Source: CBDBND01 sp965262665 (GTDB lineage: Bacteria > Pseudomonadota > Alphaproteobacteria > Rhodospirillales > Rhodospirillaceae). Taken from it: DNA of 64,000 nt. The position numbers and the translations under genes are program-made. The stretch is taken from NCBI GenBank assembly GCA_965262665.1, contig CBDHFR010000004.1:3720001-3784000 (forward strand). Reading direction: 5' to 3'. The notes under the pieces were generated by a model. It was given only the letters and a program-made list of their open reading frames with translations. It did no database searches and was not told the origin of the DNA. Shown one piece after another: positions 26,400-35,162 of this stretch (position 1 is the stretch's first letter; each line of letters starts with the position of its first letter).

Positions 26400-26858
26400 T
26401 TAAGGAAATCCGCCCGTTTGCCGCAATGCTTCCGCCACGCCGATGGCGGCCGCCTGGGCCAGGTTCAATGACCGGGCATCGGCGGCCATGGGAATGCACA
26501 CACGGCAGTCCGCAGCCTGGTGCACGGCGTCAGGAACACCGCCACTTTCCTGACCGAATAATAGGGAATCACCCGGCTCAAACATGAACCCATGACACAG
26601 CGTATCCGCCTTGGTCGTGAACAGGATCAGCCGTCCTTCATCCTTTTTCCTACTCTCTTCGAAGTCCGCCCATGACAGATGGCGGGTGAGGTGGACACCG
26701 GCGGTGTAATCCATTCCGGCACGCTTCAACCGCTTATCGCCCCAGACAAATCCGCAGGGTTCGATGATTTCGATCGGGACTGCGAAACAGGCGCCCAACC
26801 GCAGGACCGCACCCGTGTTTTGGGGGATATCAGGCTGAAAAAGAATCAAGCGAATCAA
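26400..26858 (-). CDS. trmL: tRNA (cytidine/uridine-2'-O-)-methyltransferase TrmL
   Basis: The protein of 152 residues (from TTG) is a minimal SPOUT methyltransferase with the trefoil-knot motifs: QPDIPQNTGAVLRLGACF at the start, LLFGQESGGVPDAV in the middle and IPMAADARSLNLAQAAAIGV at the end. TrmL methylates the ribose of position 34 in tRNA-Leu isoacceptors. The TTG at 26858 has an AGGGGA ribosome binding site about 8 bases before it and gives the usual family length. An in-frame upstream ATG at 26912 would add 18 residues. Confidence 0.85.
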   Translation of the reverse strand: MIRLILFQPDIPQNTGAVLRLGACFAVPIEIIEPCGFVWGDKRLKRAGMDYTAGVHLTRHLSWADFEESRKKDEGRLILFTTKADTLCHGFMFEPGDSLLFGQESGGVPDAVHQAADCRVCIPMAADARSLNLAQAAAIGVAEALRQTGGFP

Positions 26859-27106
26859 TGTGTTCGGTCCCCTTTGCGAATCAGTTTCGAGGCGCGGCAA
26901 AGGCCTTTTCACGGCCTGGAAAATATCCTATATCCCATGTCATTGTTTTCTTTAGAGTTTCGTTGGGGTCGGGGAGACAAGACGGGCCGGAACGGAAGGT
27001 TTGGTCGTATGTTCCGAAAGTGTGTTCGGGGATAAAATTTGTCTCAAATCCATTCTGTCTTTTGTCCCGCTTCCGGCGCTGAAACAATAACCATGAGGTC
27101 CTAAAG

Positions 27107-27658
27107 ATGGTGGATTCGGCAGAGACTCATTCAGTGCCGACGGAAGACGAGTCACGCAGAGACTTTCTTCTTCATGCGACAATAGCCACTGGCGTTGTTG
27201 GAACGGCCGTGTCGATGTGGCCATTGATCAACAGCATGAACCCCGCTGCGGATGTGTTGGCGTTGTCTTCGGTCGAGGTCAGTGTGTCTGGCATCGAAGA
27301 AGGCCAAGCGGTGACGGTGAGTTGGCGTGGGAAACCTGTGTTTATCCGTCACCGGACCCCTGCTGAGATTGAAGAAGCGCGCGATGAACGGTGGCAAGAT
27401 TTGCCTGACCCGCAACCGGATGAAGAACGGGTGCAGGATGACCGGTTCTTAATCGTTGTCGGCGTCTGCACACACTTAGGTTGTATTCCGCTCGGGCAAA
27501 AAACGACCGAACCTCGCGGCGACTACAACGGATACTTCTGCCCTTGTCATGGGTCTCACTACGATCTTTCTGCCCGCATCCGGCGGGGGCCCGCACCGGC
27601 CAATCTGGAAGTGCCGGAGCACACCTATCTCTCTGAAACAAACGTTCGCATCGGTTAG
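27107..27658 (+). CDS. petA: Ubiquinol-cytochrome c reductase iron-sulfur (Rieske) subunit
   Basis: The 183-residue protein has a Tat-type signal anchor (SRRDFLLHATIATGVVGTAV), then the Rieske cluster boxes VCTHLGCIPLG and CPCHGSHYD with the two Cys and two His ligands. It passes electrons from ubiquinol to cytochrome c1 at the periplasmic face of the inner membrane. It opens petABC. Just upstream a three-codon minigene (ATG AGG TCC TAA, 27092-27103) overlaps the likely GAGG ribosome binding site. Confidence 0.95.
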   Translation: MVDSAETHSVPTEDESRRDFLLHATIATGVVGTAVSMWPLINSMNPAADVLALSSVEVSVSGIEEGQAVTVSWRGKPVFIRHRTPAEIEEARDERWQDLPDPQPDEERVQDDRFLIVVGVCTHLGCIPLGQKTTEPRGDYNGYFCPCHGSHYDLSARIRRGPAPANLEVPEHTYLSETNVRIG

Positions 27659-27669
27659 GGAGCACCGCC

Positions 27670-28893
27670 ATGAGCACGGAAAAAGGTTGGGGCATGCGGG
27701 CGTTTGACTGGTTTGAAGAGCGTCTGCCGCTCGTGTCTTTCATTGATCATTCCATGGGTACCAAATACCCGGCGCCTAAGAATCTTAACTACTTTTGGAA
27801 CTTTGGATCGCTTGCTGGCTTTATGCTGGTGGTGATGATTGTCACGGGCATCTTCTTGGCGATGTCTTACACCCCCCACGTTGATCATGCTTTTCAAAGC
27901 GTCGAACGCATTATGCGTGACGTCAACTCTGGTTGGCTGCTGCGCTATCTTCACGCCAATGGTGGCAGCTTCTTCTTCATTGTTGTGCTGATCCACATTT
28001 TCCGCGGCATGTATTACGGCTCCTACAAAGCACCGCGGGAAGTTTTATGGTGGCTCGGCATCGTTATTTACCTGCTGATGATGGCGACCGCTTTCATGGG
28101 ATATGTGCTGCCTTGGGGGCAAATGAGTTTCTGGGGTGCGACGGTGATTACCAATCTGTTCTCGGCCGTTCCGGTTGTGGGCGACGAAATCGTCACCCTG
28201 CTATGGGGTGGGTTCTCCGTCGACAACCCGACACTTAACCGGTTCTTTGCCCTCCACTACCTCTTGCCCTTTGTTATTGCCGGGGTGGTCATCCTGCATA
28301 TTTGGGCCCTGCACATCCCGGGCTCCAACAACCCGACAGGCATTGAGGCCACAGCACAGGATAAAATCCCATTCCATCCGTACTACACGGCAAAAGATGT
28401 ATTTGGACTTGGCGTGTTCCTGCTGTTCTATTTCGTCGTTGTATTCTGGTTCCCCAATGCCTTAGGTCACCCGGACAACTACGTTCCCGCCAATCCTTTA
28501 CAAACGCCCCCGCACATCGTGCCGGAATGGTATTTCCTGCCCTTCTACGCAATCTTGCGGGCCATCGATAACAAGCTGATTGGGGTGGTGTTGATGTTTG
28601 CCTCCATCCTCATTCTGTTTGTTCTTCCGTGGCTTGACACCTCGCGGGTCCGGTCCGGCAACTTCCGGCCCATTTTTAAGGTGTTGTTTGTGATTTTCCT
28701 GGCGGATTGCGTGTTGTTGACGTGGTGCGGCGCTCAATTGCCTGAAGGCCTGCCGCTGATCCTCAGCCGGATCGGGACCTTCTGGTATTTCTTCCACTTC
28801 CTGGTGCTATTACCGGTGGTCGGCTGGATCGAAACGCCTAGACCGTTGCCTAGCAGTATCAGTGCGCCCGTTGTGGCCAGTCCTGCGGAGTAG
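27670..28893 (+). CDS. petB: Cytochrome b subunit of the bc1 complex
   Basis: The 407-residue protein has eight or so membrane helices with the two pairs of heme-ligating His: LRYLHANGGSFFFIVVLIHI in the second helix and FFALHYLLPFVIAGVVILHI in the fourth. The quinol-site sequence is TPPHIVPEWYFLPFYAILRA. It carries hemes bL and bH and both quinone sites of complex III. It starts 11 bases after the petA stop and is followed by petC 4 bases later. Confidence 0.95.
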   Translation: MSTEKGWGMRAFDWFEERLPLVSFIDHSMGTKYPAPKNLNYFWNFGSLAGFMLVVMIVTGIFLAMSYTPHVDHAFQSVERIMRDVNSGWLLRYLHANGGSFFFIVVLIHIFRGMYYGSYKAPREVLWWLGIVIYLLMMATAFMGYVLPWGQMSFWGATVITNLFSAVPVVGDEIVTLLWGGFSVDNPTLNRFFALHYLLPFVIAGVVILHIWALHIPGSNNPTGIEATAQDKIPFHPYYTAKDVFGLGVFLLFYFVVVFWFPNALGHPDNYVPANPLQTPPHIVPEWYFLPFYAILRAIDNKLIGVVLMFASILILFVLPWLDTSRVRSGNFRPIFKVLFVIFLADCVLLTWCGAQLPEGLPLILSRIGTFWYFFHFLVLLPVVGWIETPRPLPSSISAPVVASPAE

Positions 28894-28897
28894 AGCC

Positions 28898-29683
28898 ATG
28901 AGAACTTACCTAATGACATCCTTCGCCGTTGCCGCCGCAGTACTTTTAATCGCGCTTTCGCCGGTGCCGTCACAGGCCGTTGGGGAAGGGGTTGAACTCG
29001 ACCACCAAGAATGGACCTTTGATGGTGTGTTCGGCCGTTTCGATCGTCAGCAGCTTCAGCGCGGTTTCCAGGTTTATCGGGAGGTCTGCTCCTCATGCCA
29101 CGGCCTGGACTACATCGCGTTCCGGAATTTGCAGGACATCGGTTACAGCGAAGACCAAACCAAGGTGCTGGCGTCCGAATATTCCGTTGAAGAATGTTGT
29201 GATGATCAGGGCGACACCTTCGAGCGCCCGGCTATTCCTTCCGACTACCTTCCCAATCCCTATCCCAACGAGCAGTTTGCTCGGGCGTCCAACAACGGCT
29301 CGTTTCCGCCAGATCTCTCACTGATGACCAAAGCCCGCGGCAATGGACCTGACTACGTCTACAGTATCATCATCGGATATGAAGACCCGCCGCACGAAAT
29401 GGAAGAAGAGATGATGGACGGCATGTATTACAACAAGTACTTCGACGGCAATCAGATCGCTATGGCGCAACAGCTGTTTGAAGAACTGATTGAATACTCA
29501 GACGGTACCTTTGCCTCCAACGAACAAATGGCCAAAGACGTCACCGCATTCCTGCATTGGGCCGCCGAGCCCAAGTTGGAAGTGCGCAAACAAACCGGTG
29601 TGCGGGTCTTGCTCTTCACTTTGGTGTTCACGGTGCTGGCCTATTTCCTCAAGAGACGGATTTGGTCGGACGTCGATCACTAA
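28898..29683 (+). CDS. petC: Cytochrome c1 subunit of the bc1 complex
   Basis: The 261-residue protein has a Sec signal peptide (to about PVPSQAVG), the heme-c motif CSSCHGLDY, the distal region with DLSLMTKARGNGPDYVYSII, and a C-terminal anchor helix (VLLFTLVFTVLAYFLKRRIW). It receives electrons from the Rieske protein and passes them to a soluble cytochrome c. The ATG at 28898 is preceded by GGAGTAGAG and lies 4 bases after petB. Confidence 0.95.
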   Translation: MRTYLMTSFAVAAAVLLIALSPVPSQAVGEGVELDHQEWTFDGVFGRFDRQQLQRGFQVYREVCSSCHGLDYIAFRNLQDIGYSEDQTKVLASEYSVEECCDDQGDTFERPAIPSDYLPNPYPNEQFARASNNGSFPPDLSLMTKARGNGPDYVYSIIIGYEDPPHEMEEEMMDGMYYNKYFDGNQIAMAQQLFEELIEYSDGTFASNEQMAKDVTAFLHWAAEPKLEVRKQTGVRVLLFTLVFTVLAYFLKRRIWSDVDH

Positions 29684-29694
29684 GTGATTCATTA

Positions 29695-29752
29695 GGGCCA
29701 CATAAAAAAACCGCCGGTCCTAAAAAGACCGGCGGTTTTTTTATGTGGCCCT
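29695..29752. terminator. Strong bidirectional terminator between petC and ychF
   Basis: A long perfect hairpin: GGGCCACATAAAAAAACCGC on the left pairs with its complement on the right. The core stem is ACCGCCGGTC / GACCGGCGGT around a TAAAAA loop, with A- and T-runs on both sides. It works in either direction and ends petABC (rightward) and the ychF operon (leftward), whose stop codon lies one base beyond. Confidence 0.95.
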
Positions 29753-30856
29753 CTAAACGTTAAACAAAAGGTGCAAAACGTCGCCGTCTTTGACGAGGTA
29801 ATCCTTACCCTCTTGGCGCATCTTCCCGGCATCTTTCGCACCCTGTTCGCCGTTGCAGGTGATGAATTCCTCATAGGCGATGGTCTCGGCGCGAATGAAT
29901 CCGCGCTCAAAGTCCGTGTGAATCGAGCCGCCCGCCTGCGCCGCGCTGGTGCCGCCCGACACAGTCCACGCGCGGGATTCTTTTGGACCCGTGGTGAAAA
30001 AGGTGATGAGGTCCAATAGGGTGTAGCCGGCGCGGATGACCCGGGCCAGACCGGTTTCTTCCAGACCCAGCGTTTCCAGAAAACTTTCTCTTTCTTGCTC
30101 ATCGTCCAGTTGCGCCACCTCCGCCTCAATGGCAGCGGAAATTGTGACCCACTGGGCTTCCTCTGCTTTCGCTTTCTGCGCAACTTGCTTGGAAAAAGCG
30201 TTGCCGGTTCCGGCGCTGTCTTCCTCCACATTGCAGACGTACAGCACTGGCTTTGCCGTCAGCAATTGCAATTGCCGAAAAGACCTGCGTTCCATCTCGT
30301 CATTGGGTCGCGCTGTTCGTGCTGGCCGGCCGGCCTTTAGAGCCTCCAGGACCGGTTCCATTACGGCCATTTGATCCTTAGCCTCTTTCTCTCCCGACTT
30401 GGCCTTTTTCGAAATGGGATCCATGCGTTTTTCCAGGCTTTCCAAATCAGCCAGCATGAGTTCGGTTTCTACGGTAAGGGCGTCCCTTACGGAATCTATA
30501 CCGCCATCCACATGAGTTACGTTTTCATCTTCGAAACACCGCAACACATGAATGATGGCATCGACTTCCCGTATGTTGCCCAGAAACTTGTTGCCCAACC
30601 CTTCCCCTTGGCTGGCGCCTTTGACCAATCCTGCGATGTCGACGAACTCCAAGTAAGTGGGGATAGTCTCCGCCGACCCGGTGATGGCCGAAATTCTGTC
30701 GAGCCGATCGTCGGGTACGGCCACGCGACCGACGTTCGGCTCGATGGTGCAAAACGGAAAATTGGCCGCTTGCGCCGCGGCGGTTGATGTGAGCGCGTTG
30801 AACAGCGTGGACTTGCCCACATTAGGCAGGCCGACGATACCGCAATTGAAACCCAT
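29753..30856 (-). CDS. ychF: Redox-responsive ATPase YchF (Obg-like)
   Basis: The 367-residue P-loop protein has Walker A IVGLPNVGKSTLFNALT, the switch region DIAGLVKGASQGEGLGNKFL and, in place of the G4 NKxD motif, NVEE (LYVCNVEED), the change that gives YchF/OLA1 ATP preference. The C-terminal TGS-like domain ends in the EGKDYLVKDGDVLHLLFNV segment. It binds ribosomes and takes part in stress-linked translation control. It follows pth by 5 bases. Confidence 0.95.
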   Translation of the reverse strand: MGFNCGIVGLPNVGKSTLFNALTSTAAAQAANFPFCTIEPNVGRVAVPDDRLDRISAITGSAETIPTYLEFVDIAGLVKGASQGEGLGNKFLGNIREVDAIIHVLRCFEDENVTHVDGGIDSVRDALTVETELMLADLESLEKRMDPISKKAKSGEKEAKDQMAVMEPVLEALKAGRPARTARPNDEMERRSFRQLQLLTAKPVLYVCNVEEDSAGTGNAFSKQVAQKAKAEEAQWVTISAAIEAEVAQLDDEQERESFLETLGLEETGLARVIRAGYTLLDLITFFTTGPKESRAWTVSGGTSAAQAGGSIHTDFERGFIRAETIAYEEFITCNGEQGAKDAGKMRQEGKDYLVKDGDVLHLLFNV

Positions 30857-30861
30857 CGGCG

Positions 30862-31482
30862 TTACTCTTCTTGTTGTTGTTTTTGCACGTCTCGGGGCGA
30901 AAGAGGGGTTTCGACGTCGGCTAAATCCTGTGCCACATCTGTCATGAACCGGTTGTGGTCACCGTCCAGGAGCAAGGGAGTGGCATTGACCGTGGCATCT
31001 ACCAAAGCATTGACCCAGTCCCGGTCGGACTTAGCGAAATCCTGCAAGACGTATCCCGACACCCTGTCCTTATGACCGGGATGACCCACTCCCATGCGGA
31101 CTCGCCAAAAGTCTTCGCCAAGATGGGAGATGACGCTGCGGATACCGTTGTGACCGGCGTGACCGCCGCCTTTCTTGACCCGCACCTTGCCCGGCGCCAA
31201 TTCGATTTCATCGAAGAACACGAAGATATAGTCGAGATCCAATTTGTAAAAATTCACCGCTTCGCTCAACGCTCTGCCCGACTCATTCATAAAGGTCATA
31301 GGCTTAAAGATGGTGATCTTGTGTCCACCCATCTGGCCTTCGGTGACGAGACCCTGGAACTTGGATCGCCATTTACCCAAGCCGTGACGATCGACAAGAA
31401 CATCGACCGTGACAAAGCCGAGGTTGTGTCGGTTATTGCTGTAGCCGGAGCCCGGATTGCCCAAGCCGACAAGGAGGCGCAT
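30862..31482 (-). CDS. pth: Peptidyl-tRNA hydrolase
   Basis: The 206-residue enzyme has LLVGLGNPGSGYSNNRHNLG with the catalytic His, FKPMTFMNESGRALSE with the conserved Asn, and KKGGGHAGHNGIRSVISHLG. It recycles peptidyl-tRNA in the cytoplasm. It is downstream of rplY, the common bacterial pairing, with a 75-base gap that holds a hairpin. The C-terminus is longer than in E. coli by a short Gln/Glu tail. Confidence 0.95.
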   Translation of the reverse strand: MRLLVGLGNPGSGYSNNRHNLGFVTVDVLVDRHGLGKWRSKFQGLVTEGQMGGHKITIFKPMTFMNESGRALSEAVNFYKLDLDYIFVFFDEIELAPGKVRVKKGGGHAGHNGIRSVISHLGEDFWRVRMGVGHPGHKDRVSGYVLQDFAKSDRDWVNALVDATVNATPLLLDGDHNRFMTDVAQDLADVETPLSPRDVQKQQQEE

Positions 31483-31525
31483 GGCAGTCTCGCGTTGTGG
31501 CGATCATTGGAGTGAAGAAAGGGGA

Positions 31526-31547
31526 GGGCCCGGTTGGAGCCGGACCC
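31526..31547 (-). terminator. Hairpin between rplY and pth (possible attenuator)
   Basis: In the leftward transcript GGGTCCGG and CCGGGCCC pair (one T-G pair) around a 6-base loop, followed by TCCCCTTTCTTC. It could end or reduce transcription from rplY into pth, or serve as a processing site. The T-run is interrupted. Confidence 0.45.
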
Positions 31548-31556
31548 GCACCCATT

Positions 31557-32261
31557 TTACTTAGAAGAGTCTTCTTTCTTGTCTTCTTTGCCGCCTTCAG
31601 GAGTTTCACCTTCTGCGGTGACGCCTTCTTCACCCTCAACGCCTTCTTTGCCTTCTTCACCTTCTTCTGCCGCTTCTTCTTCCTCAGTCTTAACGACAGT
31701 CGGCGGAGCGATTGTGCAAATCGTAAAATCGCGGTCCTTGATGGTTGGGGCCACCCCATCGGGCAAAGTTATTGCGCTGATGTGGACGGAATCGCCGATG
31801 TCTAAGCCGGTGAGGTCGACTTCGAATTGCTCCGGCAGATCATCGGGTCGGGCCCGCACTTCGATGGTGTGACGCACGACATTGAGCACACCACCCCGCT
31901 TGAGGCCGGGGGATTCCAACTCGTTGAAGAAATGAACCGGCACTTCAACGGTCACCACCGTATTCTTACCGATTCTGCGGAAGTCCACATGGATCGGAAC
32001 ATCTTTGACAGGGTCGAGCTGAACGTCCTGGGCCATAGCCCGGTGGGTGTCTTTACCGACGGTAATATCGAAAATCTGGGTCGCGAACCCGGGTCTGTGC
32101 ATGGCAACGGTCAGTTCGCGCAGTTCCATGGCAATGAGGACGGGGTCCTTATTGTCGCCATAAATAACGCCGGGCACGAGGCCTTCTCGGCGTATTGCGC
32201 GGGCTACCCCCTTGCCGGCCCGGTCGCGTCCCTGAACGGTCAGGGCGCTTGTTTCGGCCAT
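31557..32261 (-). CDS. rplY: 50S ribosomal protein L25, long (Ctc) form
   Basis: The 234-residue protein has the 5S-rRNA binding N-terminal domain (about 5-95: GKGVARAIRREGLVPGVIYG) and the TL5/Ctc C-terminal beta domain (about 100-190: VEVPVHFFNELESPGLKRGG). A tail of about 45 residues made almost only of Glu, Gly, Lys, Thr and Ala follows. It binds 5S rRNA in the large subunit. The long acidic tail is common in alphaproteobacterial L25. First gene of rplY-pth-ychF. Confidence 0.95.
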   Translation of the reverse strand: MAETSALTVQGRDRAGKGVARAIRREGLVPGVIYGDNKDPVLIAMELRELTVAMHRPGFATQIFDITVGKDTHRAMAQDVQLDPVKDVPIHVDFRRIGKNTVVTVEVPVHFFNELESPGLKRGGVLNVVRHTIEVRARPDDLPEQFEVDLTGLDIGDSVHISAITLPDGVAPTIKDRDFTICTIAPPTVVKTEEEEAAEEGEEGKEGVEGEEGVTAEGETPEGGKEDKKEDSSK

Positions 32262-32408
32262 TTCTGGTCTCCTCGGTTATATCTTGCTCCGGCAGGCCTC
32301 CAGGGGTGTCGCCGCCGGTCTCACAAGCAAATCAAGAGGTGTCGCTTGAGGAACGGGCGATATACAGGGATTCCCGCCTCTACTCAAGCCCTGGTGATTT
32401 TTTACAGA

Positions 32409-33344
32409 TTAGTCGAACAGGCTTGAAACAGAGGTTTCAGAGCTGATTCGTTTGACCGCCTCGGCCATGAGCGGCGCGATCGAAAGCTGCCTCACATTGT
32501 CAGCCAGACGCACTGCTTCCGTAGCCTGAATGCTGTCGGTGATGACCAGCTCATGCATGGGCGAGGCAGAGACGCGGCCAACCGCGCCGCCCGACAAGAC
32601 GCCGTGGGTGACATAAGCCGAAACGGATTTTGCACCATCGTTCATCAGAGCCACCGCGGCGTTGCACAACGTGCCGGCGGAATCGACGATATCGTCCACC
32701 AGAATACAGTCCCGGTCCTTCACATCCCCGATGATGTTCATCACTTCTGAGACGCCGGCCTGTTCGCGGCGTTTGTCGATGATCGCCAATTCCGTATCCA
32801 GCCGTTTGGCAATGGCCCGGGCTCTAACCACACCACCCACATCGGGCGAGACAATGACTGGGCCGCCGTTGGACGAAAAATTGTCCTTAATGTCATTGAT
32901 GAACACCGGCTGGGCGTACAGATTGTCCAAGGGAATATCGAAAAAACCCTGAATTTGGCCCGAATGGAGATCGAGGGTCACAACCCGATTGGCACCGGCC
33001 TGAGTGATCAGGTTGGCTATCAATTTCGATGTGATGGGCGTGCGCGGTGTTGTTTTCCGATCCTGCCGAGCATAGCCGTAGTAAGGAACGACGGCGGTAA
33101 TGCGGTTCGCCGAGGCCCGGCGCAAAGCATCCAAAGTCACCAGCAATTCCATGAGATTGTCATTTGCAGGATATGACGTCGGTTGAACCACGAAGACATC
33201 TTCGCCGCGGACGTTTTCATTGATTTCCACAAACACTTCCATGTCGGAAAAGCGTTTGATTGAAGCATTGGTCAATTCAACGTGGAGGTATGCGGCGATG
33301 GCCTCCGCCAGAGGCTTGTTGGCATTGCCAGCCATAAGTTTCAT
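32409..33344 (-). CDS. prs: Ribose-phosphate pyrophosphokinase (PRPP synthetase)
   Basis: The 311-residue enzyme contains MEVFVEINENVRGEDVFVVQ, the PRPP-binding DCILVDDIVDSAGTLCNAAV and the flexible-loop VVPYYGYARQDRK. It makes PRPP from ribose 5-phosphate and ATP for nucleotide, His and Trp synthesis. Starting at MKLMAGNAN (33344) gives the standard length; the frame extends further upstream but lacks homology there. It is separated from rplY by 147 bases with no obvious gene. Confidence 0.95.
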   Translation of the reverse strand: MKLMAGNANKPLAEAIAAYLHVELTNASIKRFSDMEVFVEINENVRGEDVFVVQPTSYPANDNLMELLVTLDALRRASANRITAVVPYYGYARQDRKTTPRTPITSKLIANLITQAGANRVVTLDLHSGQIQGFFDIPLDNLYAQPVFINDIKDNFSSNGGPVIVSPDVGGVVRARAIAKRLDTELAIIDKRREQAGVSEVMNIIGDVKDRDCILVDDIVDSAGTLCNAAVALMNDGAKSVSAYVTHGVLSGGAVGRVSASPMHELVITDSIQATEAVRLADNVRQLSIAPLMAEAVKRISSETSVSSLFD

Positions 33345-33492
33345 GACTCTGGCCCCCCGACGGAACGTCCCTAACGGTTTCCTCAACCGCTCCTACCGGC
33401 TCCGACGGGCGGAAACCTATCAACCTGTCACAGGTCTGTAAACGTTCGCTGGACTGTTCTGCGACGTGTTTTGGTTAAGTGTTGCACAATGA

Positions 33493-34386
33493 TCATTCAG
33501 ACCTCGAAATTGGTCTGCTGACAGCCATTATTTCGATAAGTCCAGGGAGGGCGGTGTCGATGATGGCTTCTGCCACCAACCCCCAGGAGCCGTCCAGATC
33601 CCCTTTGGGAATGCGATTATCCAGCCGCACCTCTCCGAGGTCCTCGCCCGCCGGGTCGAACACTTGCCAAATGATCGCAATGTCGTCCTGAGCGGAATCG
33701 TATGGACTCACACTAACCTTACCAGCGAGAGTGAAGTCGGCTTGCCCGGACGCCGGAGCGAACCCCAAGCGCGCTAAACGATTAGCCAAAATGCGGGATA
33801 GCGCCGTGGCGCCATCGCCAGGCGCCTCCCCGGGTGGCTGTATCAATATGGTCAATCCCTGCCAGGGAGACTCGGTCAGAGTGGCTCTGGTTGTGGGTGG
33901 TCCGATGACATCGGTGACACGACCGGCCACCGTGCCGGCAATCTGATTTAGACCAGCCAGAGAGCCGTCGTACCATTCGTCATCCGCAACCACAATCACA
34001 CCGGTACCTGAATGACGCACGGTGTCGCGAGTCCGTCCCAGCACCCGCCATTCATAGGCAAGTTCAATCGATCCCAGAGAGAGCCGTGATTCAGTCACCG
34101 TCGTTTCTAGGCTAAAGCGCATACGGCCGATGCCATCTACAGCTTGGGCGGGAAACTCTCTTTGCTGTAGCTCGTCAGCAATCAACTGGGACAACACAAT
34201 TGCTTTTTCGTTGGTGATGCCAAATACGGGGATGACGCCAATACCCATTGTGCTTGGGGTTTGAGGAAGTGGAAGTTCGACTTCCCCTTGCACCTGAAAA
34301 GGCTGCGGCAAGGTGCCGCACGCGCCTAAGAGGAACATCACAATTGCGATTAAAACGGAATTGGGGGTTTTGCCGTGCAACACCAT
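33493..34386 (-). CDS. Uncharacterised lipoprotein
   Basis: The 297-residue protein has a signal peptide ending in the lipobox LLGAC (Cys near residue 23). No family is recognised. After it, VIPVFGITNEKAIVLSQLIA and two similar alpha/beta stretches (ELQQREFPAQAV; RLARLGFAPASGQADFTLAG) suggest two repeats of a small fold, as in periplasmic lipoproteins that look like divergent TolB N-terminal or LptE-type domains; that resemblance is loose. The ATG at 34386 lies 4 bases after the pgeF stop, so it is the last gene of the hldD-lgt-methyltransferase-pgeF run. Envelope role inferred only. Confidence 0.6.
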   Translation of the reverse strand: MVLHGKTPNSVLIAIVMFLLGACGTLPQPFQVQGEVELPLPQTPSTMGIGVIPVFGITNEKAIVLSQLIADELQQREFPAQAVDGIGRMRFSLETTVTESRLSLGSIELAYEWRVLGRTRDTVRHSGTGVIVVADDEWYDGSLAGLNQIAGTVAGRVTDVIGPPTTRATLTESPWQGLTILIQPPGEAPGDGATALSRILANRLARLGFAPASGQADFTLAGKVSVSPYDSAQDDIAIIWQVFDPAGEDLGEVRLDNRIPKGDLDGSWGLVAEAIIDTALPGLIEIMAVSRPISRSE

Positions 34387-34390
34387 CGTA

Positions 34391-35158
34391 TTACGCAATC
34401 ATCGCAATGCCAGAAAGTTGTCTGCCGTAATCAGGTTCACCATTTAAGCAGGAGCGGCGATAGCTAAAAAACAAGTGATCCTCGGCGCAGGTGTCTGCTT
34501 TGATCCGTTCGATCTTTGTAACGCCGACCTCTGCGAGTTGATCGCACACGTATGACGGCAGATCAAAATGTGGCCGACCATTGACGCCAAGGTCTTCAAA
34601 ATATTTTGCGTTGTCTGGATGACCATCCGTGAATCTCTGTCTGAATTCTGGACCAACCTCGTAGGACAGAGGACCAATGCTTGGTCCAACAACCGCTCTA
34701 ATCGATTGCGTTTGTGCGCCTAAAGACGTCATGGCTGCGACGGTCTGTTTGAGTATACCGGACAAGGCACCTTTCCATCCTGCGTGCGCCGCGCCAATGA
34801 CCCCTGCTAGTGGCTCGACGAGCAAAACTGGTGTGCAGTCGGCGGCCAAAATTGCTAAGGCCACGTTCTTGCAGGTGGTCACCATAGCATCGGCGACAGG
34901 AGCGTCTTCAAAAGCCCAAAGGTCAGTCACTGTTACGACATCTGCCGTGTGATTCTGAAAAACCGTTAAGAGGCCATTCGTATCCACACCGAGTTGTTTT
35001 GCGCAAAGGGCGCGATTGCGATGCACAGCTACCTGATCGTCGCCGGAGCCCAAACCACAATTCAGGCTCTCATATAACCCCGATGAAAAACCATCTTTTC
35101 TGGTGAAAAAGCCATGCTTCACTTCAGAAATGTCATCGAAAAGCTTCGCTGTCAGCAT
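34391..35158 (-). CDS. pgeF: Purine-nucleoside phosphorylase / laccase-domain protein (PgeF/YfiH)
   Basis: The 255-residue protein has the DUF152 signature: HGFFTRKDGFSSGLYESLNC at the start, the zinc-site residues in ILAADCTPVLL (Cys) and GAAHAGWKGAL (His), and FFSYRRS near the end. PgeF removes wrongly incorporated L-Ser from UDP-MurNAc in peptidoglycan synthesis and also acts on purine nucleosides. The ATG at 35158 is 4 bases after the upstream stop and preferred over the ATG at 35194 inside that gene. Confidence 0.9.
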   Translation of the reverse strand: MLTAKLFDDISEVKHGFFTRKDGFSSGLYESLNCGLGSGDDQVAVHRNRALCAKQLGVDTNGLLTVFQNHTADVVTVTDLWAFEDAPVADAMVTTCKNVALAILAADCTPVLLVEPLAGVIGAAHAGWKGALSGILKQTVAAMTSLGAQTQSIRAVVGPSIGPLSYEVGPEFRQRFTDGHPDNAKYFEDLGVNGRPHFDLPSYVCDQLAEVGVTKIERIKADTCAEDHLFFSYRRSCLNGEPDYGRQLSGIAMIA

Positions 35159-35162
35159 AGGC

